From: Roseateles sp.
GTDB lineage: Bacteria; Pseudomonadota; Gammaproteobacteria; Burkholderiales; Burkholderiaceae
Direction: 5' to 3'
Assembly (NCBI GenBank): GCA_019232985.1
Contig: JAFAMW010000065.1
Location: 1 to 64,000, forward strand
DNA: 64,000 nucleotides
Shown: positions 9,919 through 19,600 of the stretch, piece after piece
Numbering within the stretch: the first letter of the stretch is position 1
Layout: every line of letters starts with the position of its first letter
Translations under genes and position numbers: made by a program
Notes under the pieces: generated by a model
Seen by the model: only the letters and a program-made list of their open reading frames with translations
Databases searched by the model: none
What the model was told of the DNA's origin: nothing

Positions 9919-10890
9919 TCAGCGCGGCGCGGCGCCGCGCCCGAGTTTCAGCGCACGCTTGTGGGCGTACATGGCGCGGTCGGCCTCGGCGAGCAGCTCG
10001 GACATGTCGACGGCGCCCTGGCCGTCGTAGCCGACCATGCCGACGCTGAAGCGTACCGCCGCGCCGTCGGCCACGTCGGCGACGAGGCCGTGCAGGCGCT
10101 CGAGCGCGGCCTCGGTGCCCTGCGGCGGCGTGTCGATCAGCAGCGCGACGAACTCGTCGCCGCCGAGGCGCCCGACCACGTCGCTCTCGCGCAGCGCGTC
10201 GCGCAGCGCCGTCGCGAAGCGGCGCAGCACGGCGTCGCCGGCCGCGTGGCCCTGGGCGTCGTTGATGGCCTTGAAGTCGTTGAGGTCGAAGTACACGAGC
10301 GTCGCCGGCTGGCCGCGCCGCCGGCACGCGCCGAGCGCGTGGCGCGCGAGCGTCTCGAAGCCGCGCCGGTTGCATACGCCGGTCAGCTCGTCGGTCGTCG
10401 CGAGGTGGAAGGCCATGAGCTCCTGCTCGGCCATGTTCGCGAGGTCCCTGAGCAAGGCAATGTCCTCCTCGCCAAGGCGGCGCGGCCGCTGGTCGAGCAG
10501 GCACAGCGTGCCGAGCTTCGCGCCGTTGCTCGCGCGCAGCGGCTGGCCGGCGTAGAAGCGGATGAAGGGCTCGCCGGTCACGAGCGGGTTGTCGGCGAAG
10601 CGCGGGTCGCGCTGCGCGTCCGGGATCAGGAACAGCCCGTCGCCCAGGATCGCATGGGCGCAGAACGAGACGCGCCGGGGCGTCTCGGTCGCTTCGAGGC
10701 CGGCGCGCGACTTGAACCATTGGCGGTTCGCGTCCACCAGGGACACCAGCGCGATCGGCACGTCGAACAGGCGCCGCGCGAGCCGCGTCAGGCGGTCGAA
10801 GCGCTCCTCGGCGACGGTGTCGAGCAGGCGCAACGAATGCAGCGTCTGCAGGCGCTGTGGCTCGTCGGTCGGAAGGGCGGCAGCTTGCAT
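9919..10890 (-). CDS. GAF-domain diguanylate cyclase
   Basis: Predicted cytoplasmic enzyme making cyclic di-GMP from two GTP. It has 323 residues from the ATG at 10890, which has AGGAG eight bases upstream; the frame is open to 11010 but without that signal. Residues about 20-150 form a GAF sensor domain (LVDANRQWFKSRAGL, FCAHAILGDG, FYAGQPL, LGTLCLLD). The GGDEF domain follows with DELTGVCNRRGFE and an intact RLGGDEF active site. RESD lies exactly five residues before GGDEF, the RxxD inhibitory site for product feedback. No membrane segment is present. The signal sensed by the GAF domain is unknown. Confidence 0.9.
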   Translation of the reverse strand: MQAAALPTDEPQRLQTLHSLRLLDTVAEERFDRLTRLARRLFDVPIALVSLVDANRQWFKSRAGLEATETPRRVSFCAHAILGDGLFLIPDAQRDPRFADNPLVTGEPFIRFYAGQPLRASNGAKLGTLCLLDQRPRRLGEEDIALLRDLANMAEQELMAFHLATTDELTGVCNRRGFETLARHALGACRRRGQPATLVYFDLNDFKAINDAQGHAAGDAVLRRFATALRDALRESDVVGRLGGDEFVALLIDTPPQGTEAALERLHGLVADVADGAAVRFSVGMVGYDGQGAVDMSELLAEADRAMYAHKRALKLGRGAAPR

Positions 10891-11091
10891 CGCGACTCCT
10901 GCGGCGGGCTGGGCGCCGGTGGTGCCGATCGTAGCGTTTCGAGGCACCGCATGGCATGCCGCGCTGGCTTGACGACAGCGTGAATCCGTTGCCGTGAAGG
11001 GTCCGCGCAACCCCGGGTGAGCCCGCTCCCGGGCGTCCGGTTCAGCGCCCTATGATCCGCCGTCTAACTGCGTACTCAAGCGGAGCAGAGC

Positions 11092-12972
11092 ATGGCGGAA
11101 AAGCTCTTGACGGAAGCGGACTGGAAGAAGTTCGCGAAGGGTCGGGACCTCAAGGATGCGGCGCTTCTCAAGGCCTTCGCGGCCTACGAGAAAGCGCGCT
11201 CTCCCGACGAGCAGCTCAAGCTGCTGCCCGCGATCGAGAAGGAGCTCGACGCGCTGCGCAAGGCCGGCAAGGGCGACAAGGAGCTGCTCGGCCAGCTCGA
11301 CGCGATGGACAAGGCGCTCGAGCGCGAGACCAGGCAGGTCAAGGCCGCAGAGAAGGAGGCGCAGGAGCACGAGGCCGAGGAGGGCGAAGAGACGCCCGAC
11401 CTGCTGACGACCAAGCTGATCCCCTTGCTGCGCCTGGTCAAGAAGGGCGAAGAGCTGCCCGCGATGGTCGCGAGCAACGGCAAGAAGGTCGCCGTGCTGA
11501 TGTCGCGGCGGGCGATCTCGCCGACGCGGCGCAAGCTGCTCGCCGACTACCTCTGCGACGGCGGCGCGCCCAAGTACTTCCTCGGCACCTGCCTGTTCGA
11601 GCAGAACGCCTACACCTTCGTGCTCAAGACCCAGGCGACGGGCCTCGCGAAGAAGGTCAAGGCCGGCCTGTTCGAGCAGGTCAACCTGCGCCTCAAGGTG
11701 CGCGTGCGCGGCGAGGCGCCCGACGACATCGACGACGACGGCGAGGAAGCGCCGGCCGACGAGCTCGAGGCCGAGGAAGCCGGCGCGGCGCCGGACGCCG
11801 CGCCGACCGCGCCCGGCGCCGCGCCCGGAGACGATCCGCTCAAGGCCGAGTTCGAGCAGGCCTGGGCCGCCGTCGAGGCCGAGGCGCTCGTGCTCGTGCA
11901 GCGCGGCGGCCCCGACGCGGGCAAGCTGCGCGCGGTCGCCGACTTCGTGCGCGAAAAGGGCGCGGCCGGCGCGTACAAGGCCGCGCTGCAAGGCATCCAG
12001 AGCCTGCGCAAACTGATCGACGCGCAGCCGGCCGGCGCGGCGCCCGAAGCGGCGTCGACCGCCGCGCCACCGGCGCCAGCCGCCGACGCCCAGGCCTTCA
12101 ACAAGCGCCTTGCGGCGCTGCTGCCGGCCGTCAAGGCCGCGACGGTCGACGGCGGCGGCCAGGAACTCAAGGCCAGGGTCGCCGAGGCGGGGCAGAAGGC
12201 GGCGGCCCGCGACTTCGCCGCGGCCGGCGCGCTGCTCGACGCGGCCGAGGCGCTGATCGCGGCCGCCCGACGCGGCGCCCCGGCGCCGGGCGCCGGCGGC
12301 GCCGAGCAGGAGGAGGCCGAGGCGGACGCAGAGGTCGGCGACGCGCCGATCGACGAGGCCGCGCGCCAGCGTTACGAGGCCCGCCTTGCCGAGATCGAAC
12401 CGGGCCTGCTCGAGCTGTTCGCGGCGCGTCATCCGGAGTCGAGCAAGCTGCGCAGCGTGCTCGCCTACGCGGGCGAGCAGGCCGATTCCGGTGAGTTCGC
12501 GAAGGCGGTGGCCGCGCTCGAGCGCCTCGCCGGTCTCGTCGAGGCCGCGCGCAGGGCGCCGGGCATCGACACGGGCGAGAGCTACCCGGGCCTGGTCGCC
12601 TATCGCAAGAGCCTGCTCGCGCTGCGCGCGGCGGTCGGCACGGTCGAGCGCCAGATCGAGGCGCTTGTGGCGGCGATCCCGGGCGACCTGCCCGACGAGG
12701 CCGACCTCGCCGCCGACCTTGCCGACGAACTGCGCGAGTCGACGACGGCGCTGCACGGCCTCGTCGACGAGGCCATGAGCAGCGCCGAGAACCAGGACAC
12801 GGCGGCGACCCGCGCGCTGCGCGCCGAGCTCGACGGCTTCATCGAAGAGGTCCGCGGCAGCCCGCTGATCAAGCATGTGGACGGCAATCCGTTCGGGGTT
12901 GCCGTGTCGGTCGAGCAGACCCTCGGCAGCGCGCTCGAGAACGTGCGCCGCGCCCTGCCGGCCCTGGCCTGA
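11092..12972 (+). CDS. Large repeat-containing protein, first gene of unknown three-gene operon
   Basis: A 626-residue protein of no family I recognise. GGAG stands eight bases before the ATG, and TATGAT at 11051-11056 could be a -10 box, though no good -35 is seen in the 201-bp gap before it. Residues 1-100 are charged and helical. Residues about 125-207 look like a small globular domain (KKVAVLMSRRAIS, YFLGTCLFEQNAYTF, LRLKVRVRGE). An acidic, proline/alanine-rich linker runs about 208-250. Then three related helical units lie at 252-310, 336-394 and 428-487, with a possible fourth at 502-562. No signal peptide or membrane segment is seen. The next gene starts 51 bases on, with its own ribosome-binding site. 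Confidence 0.85.
   Translation: MAEKLLTEADWKKFAKGRDLKDAALLKAFAAYEKARSPDEQLKLLPAIEKELDALRKAGKGDKELLGQLDAMDKALERETRQVKAAEKEAQEHEAEEGEETPDLLTTKLIPLLRLVKKGEELPAMVASNGKKVAVLMSRRAISPTRRKLLADYLCDGGAPKYFLGTCLFEQNAYTFVLKTQATGLAKKVKAGLFEQVNLRLKVRVRGEAPDDIDDDGEEAPADELEAEEAGAAPDAAPTAPGAAPGDDPLKAEFEQAWAAVEAEALVLVQRGGPDAGKLRAVADFVREKGAAGAYKAALQGIQSLRKLIDAQPAGAAPEAASTAAPPAPAADAQAFNKRLAALLPAVKAATVDGGGQELKARVAEAGQKAAARDFAAAGALLDAAEALIAAARRGAPAPGAGGAEQEEAEADAEVGDAPIDEAARQRYEARLAEIEPGLLELFAARHPESSKLRSVLAYAGEQADSGEFAKAVAALERLAGLVEAARRAPGIDTGESYPGLVAYRKSLLALRAAVGTVERQIEALVAAIPGDLPDEADLAADLADELRESTTALHGLVDEAMSSAENQDTAATRALRAELDGFIEEVRGSPLIKHVDGNPFGVAVSVEQTLGSALENVRRALPALA
11845..12552 (+). repeat. Three degenerate ~60-residue helical repeats
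   Basis: Coding repeats in the 626-residue protein, at residues 252-310, 336-394 and 428-487. Each begins with an aromatic residue and a helix (FEQAWAAVEAE, FNKRLAALLPAV, YEARLAEIEPGL). Each continues through a middle of the type K-L-R-x-V and ends in a helix of the type A-a-L-x-x-L-x-x-L-I (ALQGIQSLRKLI, LLDAAEALIAAA, ALERLAGLVEAA). Acidic or Pro/Ala linkers separate them. Confidence 0.6.
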
Positions 12973-13023
12973 CTTCCCGCCAATTGCGACGCCGCCGCCC
13001 GCAGGCGGCGCGGAGGAACGATC

Positions 13024-16000
13024 GTGACGAACGCCAAAGACCTGAACCAGGCCAGCCAGTGGTGCCAGACGGCGCGCGAGCTGCTGAAATCGAGCAAGAG
13101 CAAGGCCGTCAAGGCCGCACGCGAGCAGCTCAAGCTGGCGGAGAAGAAACTCGCCGAGCAGCTGCAGGCCATCTTCGAGCTCAACCCCAATCTGCACCGC
13201 GAGTTCCGCCAGAAATACCTGGAGCTGGCCGGTCGCATCAACGACGCGGTCAAGCCCAACGCGCGGGTCGACGAGGGCGTCGTCGCGGCGATCGGCAAGG
13301 AGCTGGGCGGGCTGTCCGAGGGGCTCGCGGCGTCGATCAAGACCGAGAAGGCGCTGGCCGAAGAACTGGGCAGGTTCCGGACCAAGTACGCCGAATACGA
13401 GCGCAAGGTCGCGGCGGCGGCCGGCCTGAACGGCGCGCGCATGCCGGGTGGCGCGGTGAGCCGGGCGCTCGAGGCCGCGGCCCAGCACATGAAGGAGGCC
13501 TGGCTCAAGCGCGGCGAGGCCTTTGTCGAGCATTCGCCGAGCGCGCTCGACGAGGCCAAGCTGATGTTCGCGGCCGTCGACAACGACCTCAAGGACGCGA
13601 AGGAGGCGTCCAAGCTCGCGGCCAAGGAGGCCGAGGCCGACCTCAAGGCGGGCCCCGAGTGGAGCCGCCTCAGGCCGCTCGCGCAGCGCGCGCTCGAGAG
13701 CGTGCGCGGCCTCGCCGGCGCCGAGGAGGAGATCAAGGCGCTCGAGGACCTCGTCAACGGCGCGGTCGGCACGCTCGTCAACCAGGACGGCGTGTGGCGC
13801 GGCTACAAGGCCGCGATCGCGAAGCTGCAGGGCTACGAGGCGCTGGCCGAGCGGGCGCGCCAGGCCCACCAGGCGTACAGCAACAAGGGCCTGCCGAAGG
13901 AGGTCGTCGACGCGAGGGCCCTGGCCGACAAGGCCTGCGAGGCCTACAAGGAGCTCGCGCCGCCATACGCCGCCCGCTCGATGGCCGAGGAGATCGACGC
14001 GGCGGCCGAGCGCGGCCGCGACGACAGGCTCAAGGACAAGGCCGTGCTCGCCCTGACGACGCTGACCAAGCGGCTCGGCGACGAAACGACCCGGCTGAAA
14101 AAGGAAAGGGGCGACGCCGAGGCGGCCGAGCTCAAGCTCGCGACGCTGATCGAGTCGCTGACCGACGCTGGCGCGCCGCCGATGCTCTACCAGGCCGCCG
14201 CGAACCGCGGCAAGGCCGTCAAGGCCCAGGACATGGCGAACAGCCAATGGGCGAGCGCGACCCAGAACTACACGGCCGCGGTGACCGGCCTCGAGCGGAT
14301 CAAGCGCGACTTCGACAGGCAGGGCGCCGACTGGAAGCGCAAGGGCGAGCGCCTCGTCCAGATGAAGGAGCTCGCGCAGCAGTGCCTGGGCATGCCGGCG
14401 CTCACGCGCATGGCCCAGACCCTGCTCGACGGCTGCGCCGAGGTGCGGCCCTTTTTCGACCGCTACGACATCGCCGGCAGCATCAAGGCCTATGACGAGG
14501 CCGTGCTGTTCATCACCGTGAACGCGAAGACCGAGAAAAAGGGCCTGGAGTTCACCCACGACGAGCTCCAGCGGCGCGTCACCGCGGGCAACTTCCCGGT
14601 CGGCGAACAGAACAAGGACGCGCGCGAGCGTCTCGTCGACCTGCTCAAGCAGGGCGCGCGCATGGTCAGCAGCGTCGCGATCGAGTGCGAGAACCGGCTG
14701 CGCGTCTACGTCGACAACGCCCAGGGCGTGAGCCCGCGCTATCTTGCCCAGCTCAAGCAGGCGCTGTTCGACCAGGTCGGCACGCGCAAGGACGCGTGGT
14801 TCGCCGGGCGCGAGCAGCTCGGCGGCGACCCCGCCGAGGTGCTGCGCAGCGTCGACGCGGCCGTCAAGGCGATGCGCAAGATCGTCGACGACCAGCTCGC
14901 CGTCAAGGGCCCGGCGCTGACCGAGCAGGTCCGCAAGCTGGTGCGCGAGCGCGCCGAAGCGCGCAACCGCGCGGCGCCCGAGCAGATGGCCAAGTCGCTC
15001 GAGGCCCTGAGCAAGCTCGGCATCGACGTGAGCGCGGAGCGCGACCTCGTCGACGCGCAGAAGGACGCGCCGATCAAGTCCTACCGCGACATCTGGATCA
15101 GCCTGCAGAAGAAGGAGGAGCGGTACTACGCCGACTTCGCCGAGGCGCGCCGCAAGCTCAAGGGCGAGGTCACGACCGAGATCGACCGCGAGCTCGTCGA
15201 CCTGCCGATCAGCAAGGTCTACAAGGAAGAGCTCGTCCAGCAGAGCACCGACATCAAGCAGCTCGTCGACACCGAGGACCCCGACCTGCTCGAGATCGCG
15301 CAGAAGAAGAAGGACGCGCTGAAGAAGCAGTTCGAGGAGATCGCGAAGGACCCGAAGCGCTACCAGAAGAACAAGAGCGACCTCGCCGCGCTGGCCAAGC
15401 GCATCGGCGAGCTCGTCGACGACCTGCCCGAGACGACGCGCCGGCTGCAGACGCGCTGGGCCGAGGAGGACATCGAGTCGCGCCATTGCACGCCCGCGGC
15501 GATGAGCAAGCGCCTCGCCGCGTTCACGCTCGAGGTCGAGCGCGGCGAGGCCGAGCGCGTCCAGCGCAAGAAGGACGTCGAGGTCTACCGCAAGCTCAAG
15601 ACCGAGGTGCGCGCGGCCTTCGACGAGATGAAGAAAACCACGGCGACGCGCCTGACCGACAAGGCCAAGGCCTTCGAGGCCTGGTACGAGGCGCGCATCG
15701 AGGACGCGAAGGCCGCGAAGGGCCGCCAGGGCGGCATCCCCGAGGCGATGCGCATCCTCGGCGAGCTCAAGACCAAGCTCGACGGCATCAACAGCCACCG
15801 CAACCCCGAGATGCGGCTGCGCGAGCTCGACGCCCAGCAGACCCAGGACGTGATCACGATGAAGGACCTCGCGCGGCAGTGGGAGCTCGACGTCGCCTTC
15901 TTCCTCGAGGACACGCTCGCCAAGGCCAAGGAAGAAGTCAAGCGCAAGGACGGCGAGAAGGCCCTGATCACCGGTCTCGAGGACCTCGTGAGCGCGGCCG

Positions 16001-16635
16001 GCAAGCTCGTCAAGCCCTACACGGCCGCGCTCACGCTGATCGGCTACGGCGAGGTCGAGGGCCCGGACCTCGCCAAGGTCAAGGCCGACTTCGCCCAGGC
16101 GCGCCAGATGCTCGGCAACGCCCAGCGCAGCGCCGCGCGCCTGACCGAGGCGCCGCAGACGACCAATGTGCAGGGACCGACCAAGGACGGCCTGCGCAAG
16201 CTCGCGATCAAGTGGGGCGAGCGCACCCATGCCTACGCCGAGACGCTGAACCGGGTCGGCGGGCTGATGCGCGCGTCGGCGAAGGGCGAGGACCCGCAGG
16301 TCGTCGACAACGCCGGCAAGGCCGCCGACATGGTCGAGGCGCTCGTGCCGCTGTTCCGCGCCGACGCGTTTGCCGCGAGCTTCGGCGTGCTCACGACCGA
16401 CCCCGAGACGCTCGCCGACGACCAGCGCCAGGCGCTCGCGCGCCGCCAGCTCGCCGCGCGCGAGGACGCCCTGCGGCAGATGCGCGAGTTCCGCCGCGAC
16501 ACCGCCCATCCGCTGCTGCGCAAGCTCTGCGACGCGCAGCTCAACCCCTTCGAGCCCGTCGGCGTGACGGTGGCCGTGAGCGGCATCGCCACGGCGCTCA
16601 AGGAAATCGAACTGCAAGCGCTGGCCAGCGCCTGA
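13024..16635 (+). CDS. 1203-residue helical/coiled-coil protein, second gene of unknown operon
   Basis: Unrecognised protein, starting at GTG 13024 with GGAGGA six bases upstream. It is rich in Lys, Glu, Ala, Leu and Arg and predicted by eye to be helical almost throughout, with heptad-like stretches (for example AREQLKLAEKKLAEQLQAI near residue 40 and EIAQKKKDALKKQFEEIAK near 765). I see no signal peptide, membrane helix, nucleotide-binding loop or catalytic motif. It is a soluble, elongated scaffold-like product as far as sequence shows. It lies 51 bases after the first gene and 16 bases before the third, so the three are almost surely one operon. Homologues and function are unknown to me. 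Confidence 0.85.
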   Translation: MTNAKDLNQASQWCQTARELLKSSKSKAVKAAREQLKLAEKKLAEQLQAIFELNPNLHREFRQKYLELAGRINDAVKPNARVDEGVVAAIGKELGGLSEGLAASIKTEKALAEELGRFRTKYAEYERKVAAAAGLNGARMPGGAVSRALEAAAQHMKEAWLKRGEAFVEHSPSALDEAKLMFAAVDNDLKDAKEASKLAAKEAEADLKAGPEWSRLRPLAQRALESVRGLAGAEEEIKALEDLVNGAVGTLVNQDGVWRGYKAAIAKLQGYEALAERARQAHQAYSNKGLPKEVVDARALADKACEAYKELAPPYAARSMAEEIDAAAERGRDDRLKDKAVLALTTLTKRLGDETTRLKKERGDAEAAELKLATLIESLTDAGAPPMLYQAAANRGKAVKAQDMANSQWASATQNYTAAVTGLERIKRDFDRQGADWKRKGERLVQMKELAQQCLGMPALTRMAQTLLDGCAEVRPFFDRYDIAGSIKAYDEAVLFITVNAKTEKKGLEFTHDELQRRVTAGNFPVGEQNKDARERLVDLLKQGARMVSSVAIECENRLRVYVDNAQGVSPRYLAQLKQALFDQVGTRKDAWFAGREQLGGDPAEVLRSVDAAVKAMRKIVDDQLAVKGPALTEQVRKLVRERAEARNRAAPEQMAKSLEALSKLGIDVSAERDLVDAQKDAPIKSYRDIWISLQKKEERYYADFAEARRKLKGEVTTEIDRELVDLPISKVYKEELVQQSTDIKQLVDTEDPDLLEIAQKKKDALKKQFEEIAKDPKRYQKNKSDLAALAKRIGELVDDLPETTRRLQTRWAEEDIESRHCTPAAMSKRLAAFTLEVERGEAERVQRKKDVEVYRKLKTEVRAAFDEMKKTTATRLTDKAKAFEAWYEARIEDAKAAKGRQGGIPEAMRILGELKTKLDGINSHRNPEMRLRELDAQQTQDVITMKDLARQWELDVAFFLEDTLAKAKEEVKRKDGEKALITGLEDLVSAAGKLVKPYTAALTLIGYGEVEGPDLAKVKADFAQARQMLGNAQRSAARLTEAPQTTNVQGPTKDGLRKLAIKWGERTHAYAETLNRVGGLMRASAKGEDPQVVDNAGKAADMVEALVPLFRADAFAASFGVLTTDPETLADDQRQALARRQLAAREDALRQMREFRRDTAHPLLRKLCDAQLNPFEPVGVTVAVSGIATALKEIELQALASA

Positions 16636-16651
16636 GCCCCGGGGACCCGCC

Positions 16652-19600
16652 ATGGAAACCAAGCAACTCGAGTTCATCAACGAGGTCGTCGGCATCGAGG
16701 TCAAGCTCGCGGAGCGCGCGCGCAAGCAGGACGAGCGCCGCGGCGCATCGAGCCGCGCGCTCGAGCAGCTCGCCGGCAAGAAGGACGCGATCCGCGAGAC
16801 CATGCAGAGCCTGCGCGTCGTCGACAAGTACGGCAAGCAGCACGAGCAGGCGTTCTCGGAGCAGGGCCAGGAATACGCGCTCGACACCTTCGGTGCGACC
16901 AAGAAGGGCCGCGGCCTGAGCAAGGAGGACATCCGCCGCGCGGGCGAGGCGATGCGCCCGATCGTCGAGGCCGTGAGCGCGCTGCGCGAGGCGCGCGGCA
17001 GCGACGGCGCGCCGCTGTACAGGCTGCCCGAAGACCTCGAGGAGATGACGCAGCAGATCATCGACGACGTGTTCACGCCGCTCGTGCGCGAGGGTGTGCT
17101 GCCCGAGAACTTCGTGACCGACCAGTACAGCGAGGTGCAGCGGCTCATCAACGCGGCGCTCGGCTCGTACAAGGAAGAGAACCGCTCGCTGCGCGACGAG
17201 AACGAGAAGAGCCAGGCCAAGGCCAACGCGCTGTACTACGGCGCCGGCGACGGCCTCGACCAGGCCGGCGCGCGGCTCAAGGCGCTCGCCGGCGTGCCCA
17301 AGAAGGCGATGGACAAGCTCGGCCTCGACGACAAGAAGAAGCGCTTCCTGCAGATCGGCGTGACCGGCATCCGGGCCGGCGTCGCGAGTGTCTCGGCGGG
17401 CCTGACGCTCGAGTCCTGGCAGGTCGACCCGGGCAGCGGCATGCCGAAGATCGAGCACAACTTCGCGATGCAGCTCAATCCGCAGGACTACGGCTACACG
17501 GACTCCGACCCGGACGAGGCGCGCGCCAAGCTGCTCGAGGCCAAGCGCGCGGTCAAGGTCCACGAGGTCGTGACCAAGCTCGGCCTGAGCAGCAGCGACG
17601 AGAACCGCATCCTCTCGGTGCTCGACATCCAGGACGACAGCAACTTCGCGGCGAGCAAGGACGGCATCACCGGCTACGGCGAGGCCCTCGAGAGCATCAT
17701 CAGCGACCTCGGCATCGCCGGCGACAAGCTCGACAAGCTGCGCACGGCCGCCGACTCGGTCTACCACGACGGCCAGAACGTCGCGGCCGCGCTCAAGTGC
17801 GCGCGCGAGATCGACAACACGCTCGCGACCCTGCTCGACACCCACCTCGGCGCCGGCGTCGGCGCGGCCGTCAAGGGCAGCTACGCGGGCGCCGTCGACG
17901 CCGAGGAGGTCGCCGACGCCGCGGGCCAGCTCAAGGCGGACGACCAGACCATCATTGCCGAGTACGCGATCGCGTTCAAGCGCGTGTTCACGAGCGGCCT
18001 CGGCGGCGCCGACCTCGGCGCGGTCGGCGACCGCATCGCGCGCGCGTTCGTCGCGTCGGCGAACGGCAAGGCGCTGCAGGAGGCGATCAAGCGCGACCCG
18101 GCCACGGCCTTCGCACCGCTCGTCAAGCTCGCCGGCGAGGTGCTCGGCCGCGAGCTGCCCGGCGTCGACCCGACGCAGAAGCAGGCCGTCGACGACGGCC
18201 TGCTCAAGGTCGCGTTCGCGAACCTCGCGCGCCAGCTCGACAAGGCCGTCGTCGCGGCGCTCCACAAGGACGTGAACCCCGGCGCCGCCGAGGCCTTCGC
18301 GGGCCTCTACGCGGCCCAGCTCAAGCCCGACGCGGTGCTCAAAGGCTGGCGCGCAAAGACCGACCAGGACGGCAACGGCGACGGCGCCGCCGTCGTCGCG
18401 GCCTACGCCGACGCGTTCGTCGGCGCGTTCACGCGCGCCGCGCCCGACTCGACCAACACCGCCTTCGTTGGCGCCGGCAAGGCGATCGCGGCGGAGTTCC
18501 GCGGCCGCGCCAAGGGGCCGGCGTTCGCGCAGCAGGTCGGCGCCGACATGGTCGGCGCCGTGCGTGCGCTGCTCGTCGCCGGCACGGCCGCCGTCGACGC
18601 CGCCGTGGGCGCCCAGGTCGAGGCGCTGAAGTCGGCGATGGGCACGCCCGAGGCGCAGCGCGCGATCGCCGCGAAGGCGGTCTACCCCGACGGCGGCGAC
18701 GAGGCGCTCGACGAGCTCAAGGCGTCCGAGGAGGAGCTCGCCGACTACGAGCGCCAGCTCGTGCTGATCGACGAGGGCGGCATGGCCGCGGCCGACCTCA
18801 AGTCGATCGAGAAGCTGATCGCACAGATCGAGCGCGACCGCGCGGTCTGCGAGATGGTCCTCTCGGTCGGCAGCGTGCTGACCTCGCTCGGCTCGACGAC
18901 GACGAGCATCGTCGGCGCCGTCACGGTGCAGGTCACCGACACGCTGGTCGGCGAGATCGTCGGCCCCCTCAAGGCCGCGAAGCTGATCATGAAGTTCGCG
19001 ATCGCGATGAAGGCCGCGAACGAGCGCCGCATCCTGCTGCAGAAGTTCAAGAAGAGCCTCAAGCTCTCGAAGAAGGCCGTCAGCCCGCTGCAGAGCACGG
19101 TGCAGGGCTTCTTCGACAACAAGGTCGAGCAGGTCACCTTCCGCTCGATCGAGGACGCCCTGACGCTCGTGCAGATCGCCGCGGCGATCCTCGGCTCGGT
19201 GCCCGAGCCGATCACGCTCGCGGTCGGCAAGTCGATCGGCGCGGCGGCGACGGCCGCCGAACTCACGGCCAAGACGGTCGAGCTCGCCTACAACGAGAAG
19301 ATGCTGAGCTCGGGCTGGGACGCGACGCTCGGCGCGATCCGCAACCCGCGCGACCGCGCGCTCGGCCTGCGTGCGCTGCGCCTGAACCCGACCCTGGGCA
19401 TGCACGCGATCGCCTGGGCCGCGATGAACCGCGTGCCGCCCGACCCGATCGCGCGCAACCTGCTCGACGAGCTCGGCCTCGACGAGCAGACGCTCGCGGC
19501 GAGCGGCTCGGCGGCCAAAGTGCGCAAGTACATGCTCACGCTGCTCGACGAGGACCGCGAGCTGACCGACCCCGACAAGATCGCGCCAAAATGGTTGCCC

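Noticed and set aside
18355..18390. EF-hand-like DQDGNGDG loop in the third giant protein
   Set aside because: The loop has Asp/Asn at positions 1, 3, 5 and 7 but lacks the hydrophobic residue at position 8 and the Glu at position 12, and there is no paired second loop.
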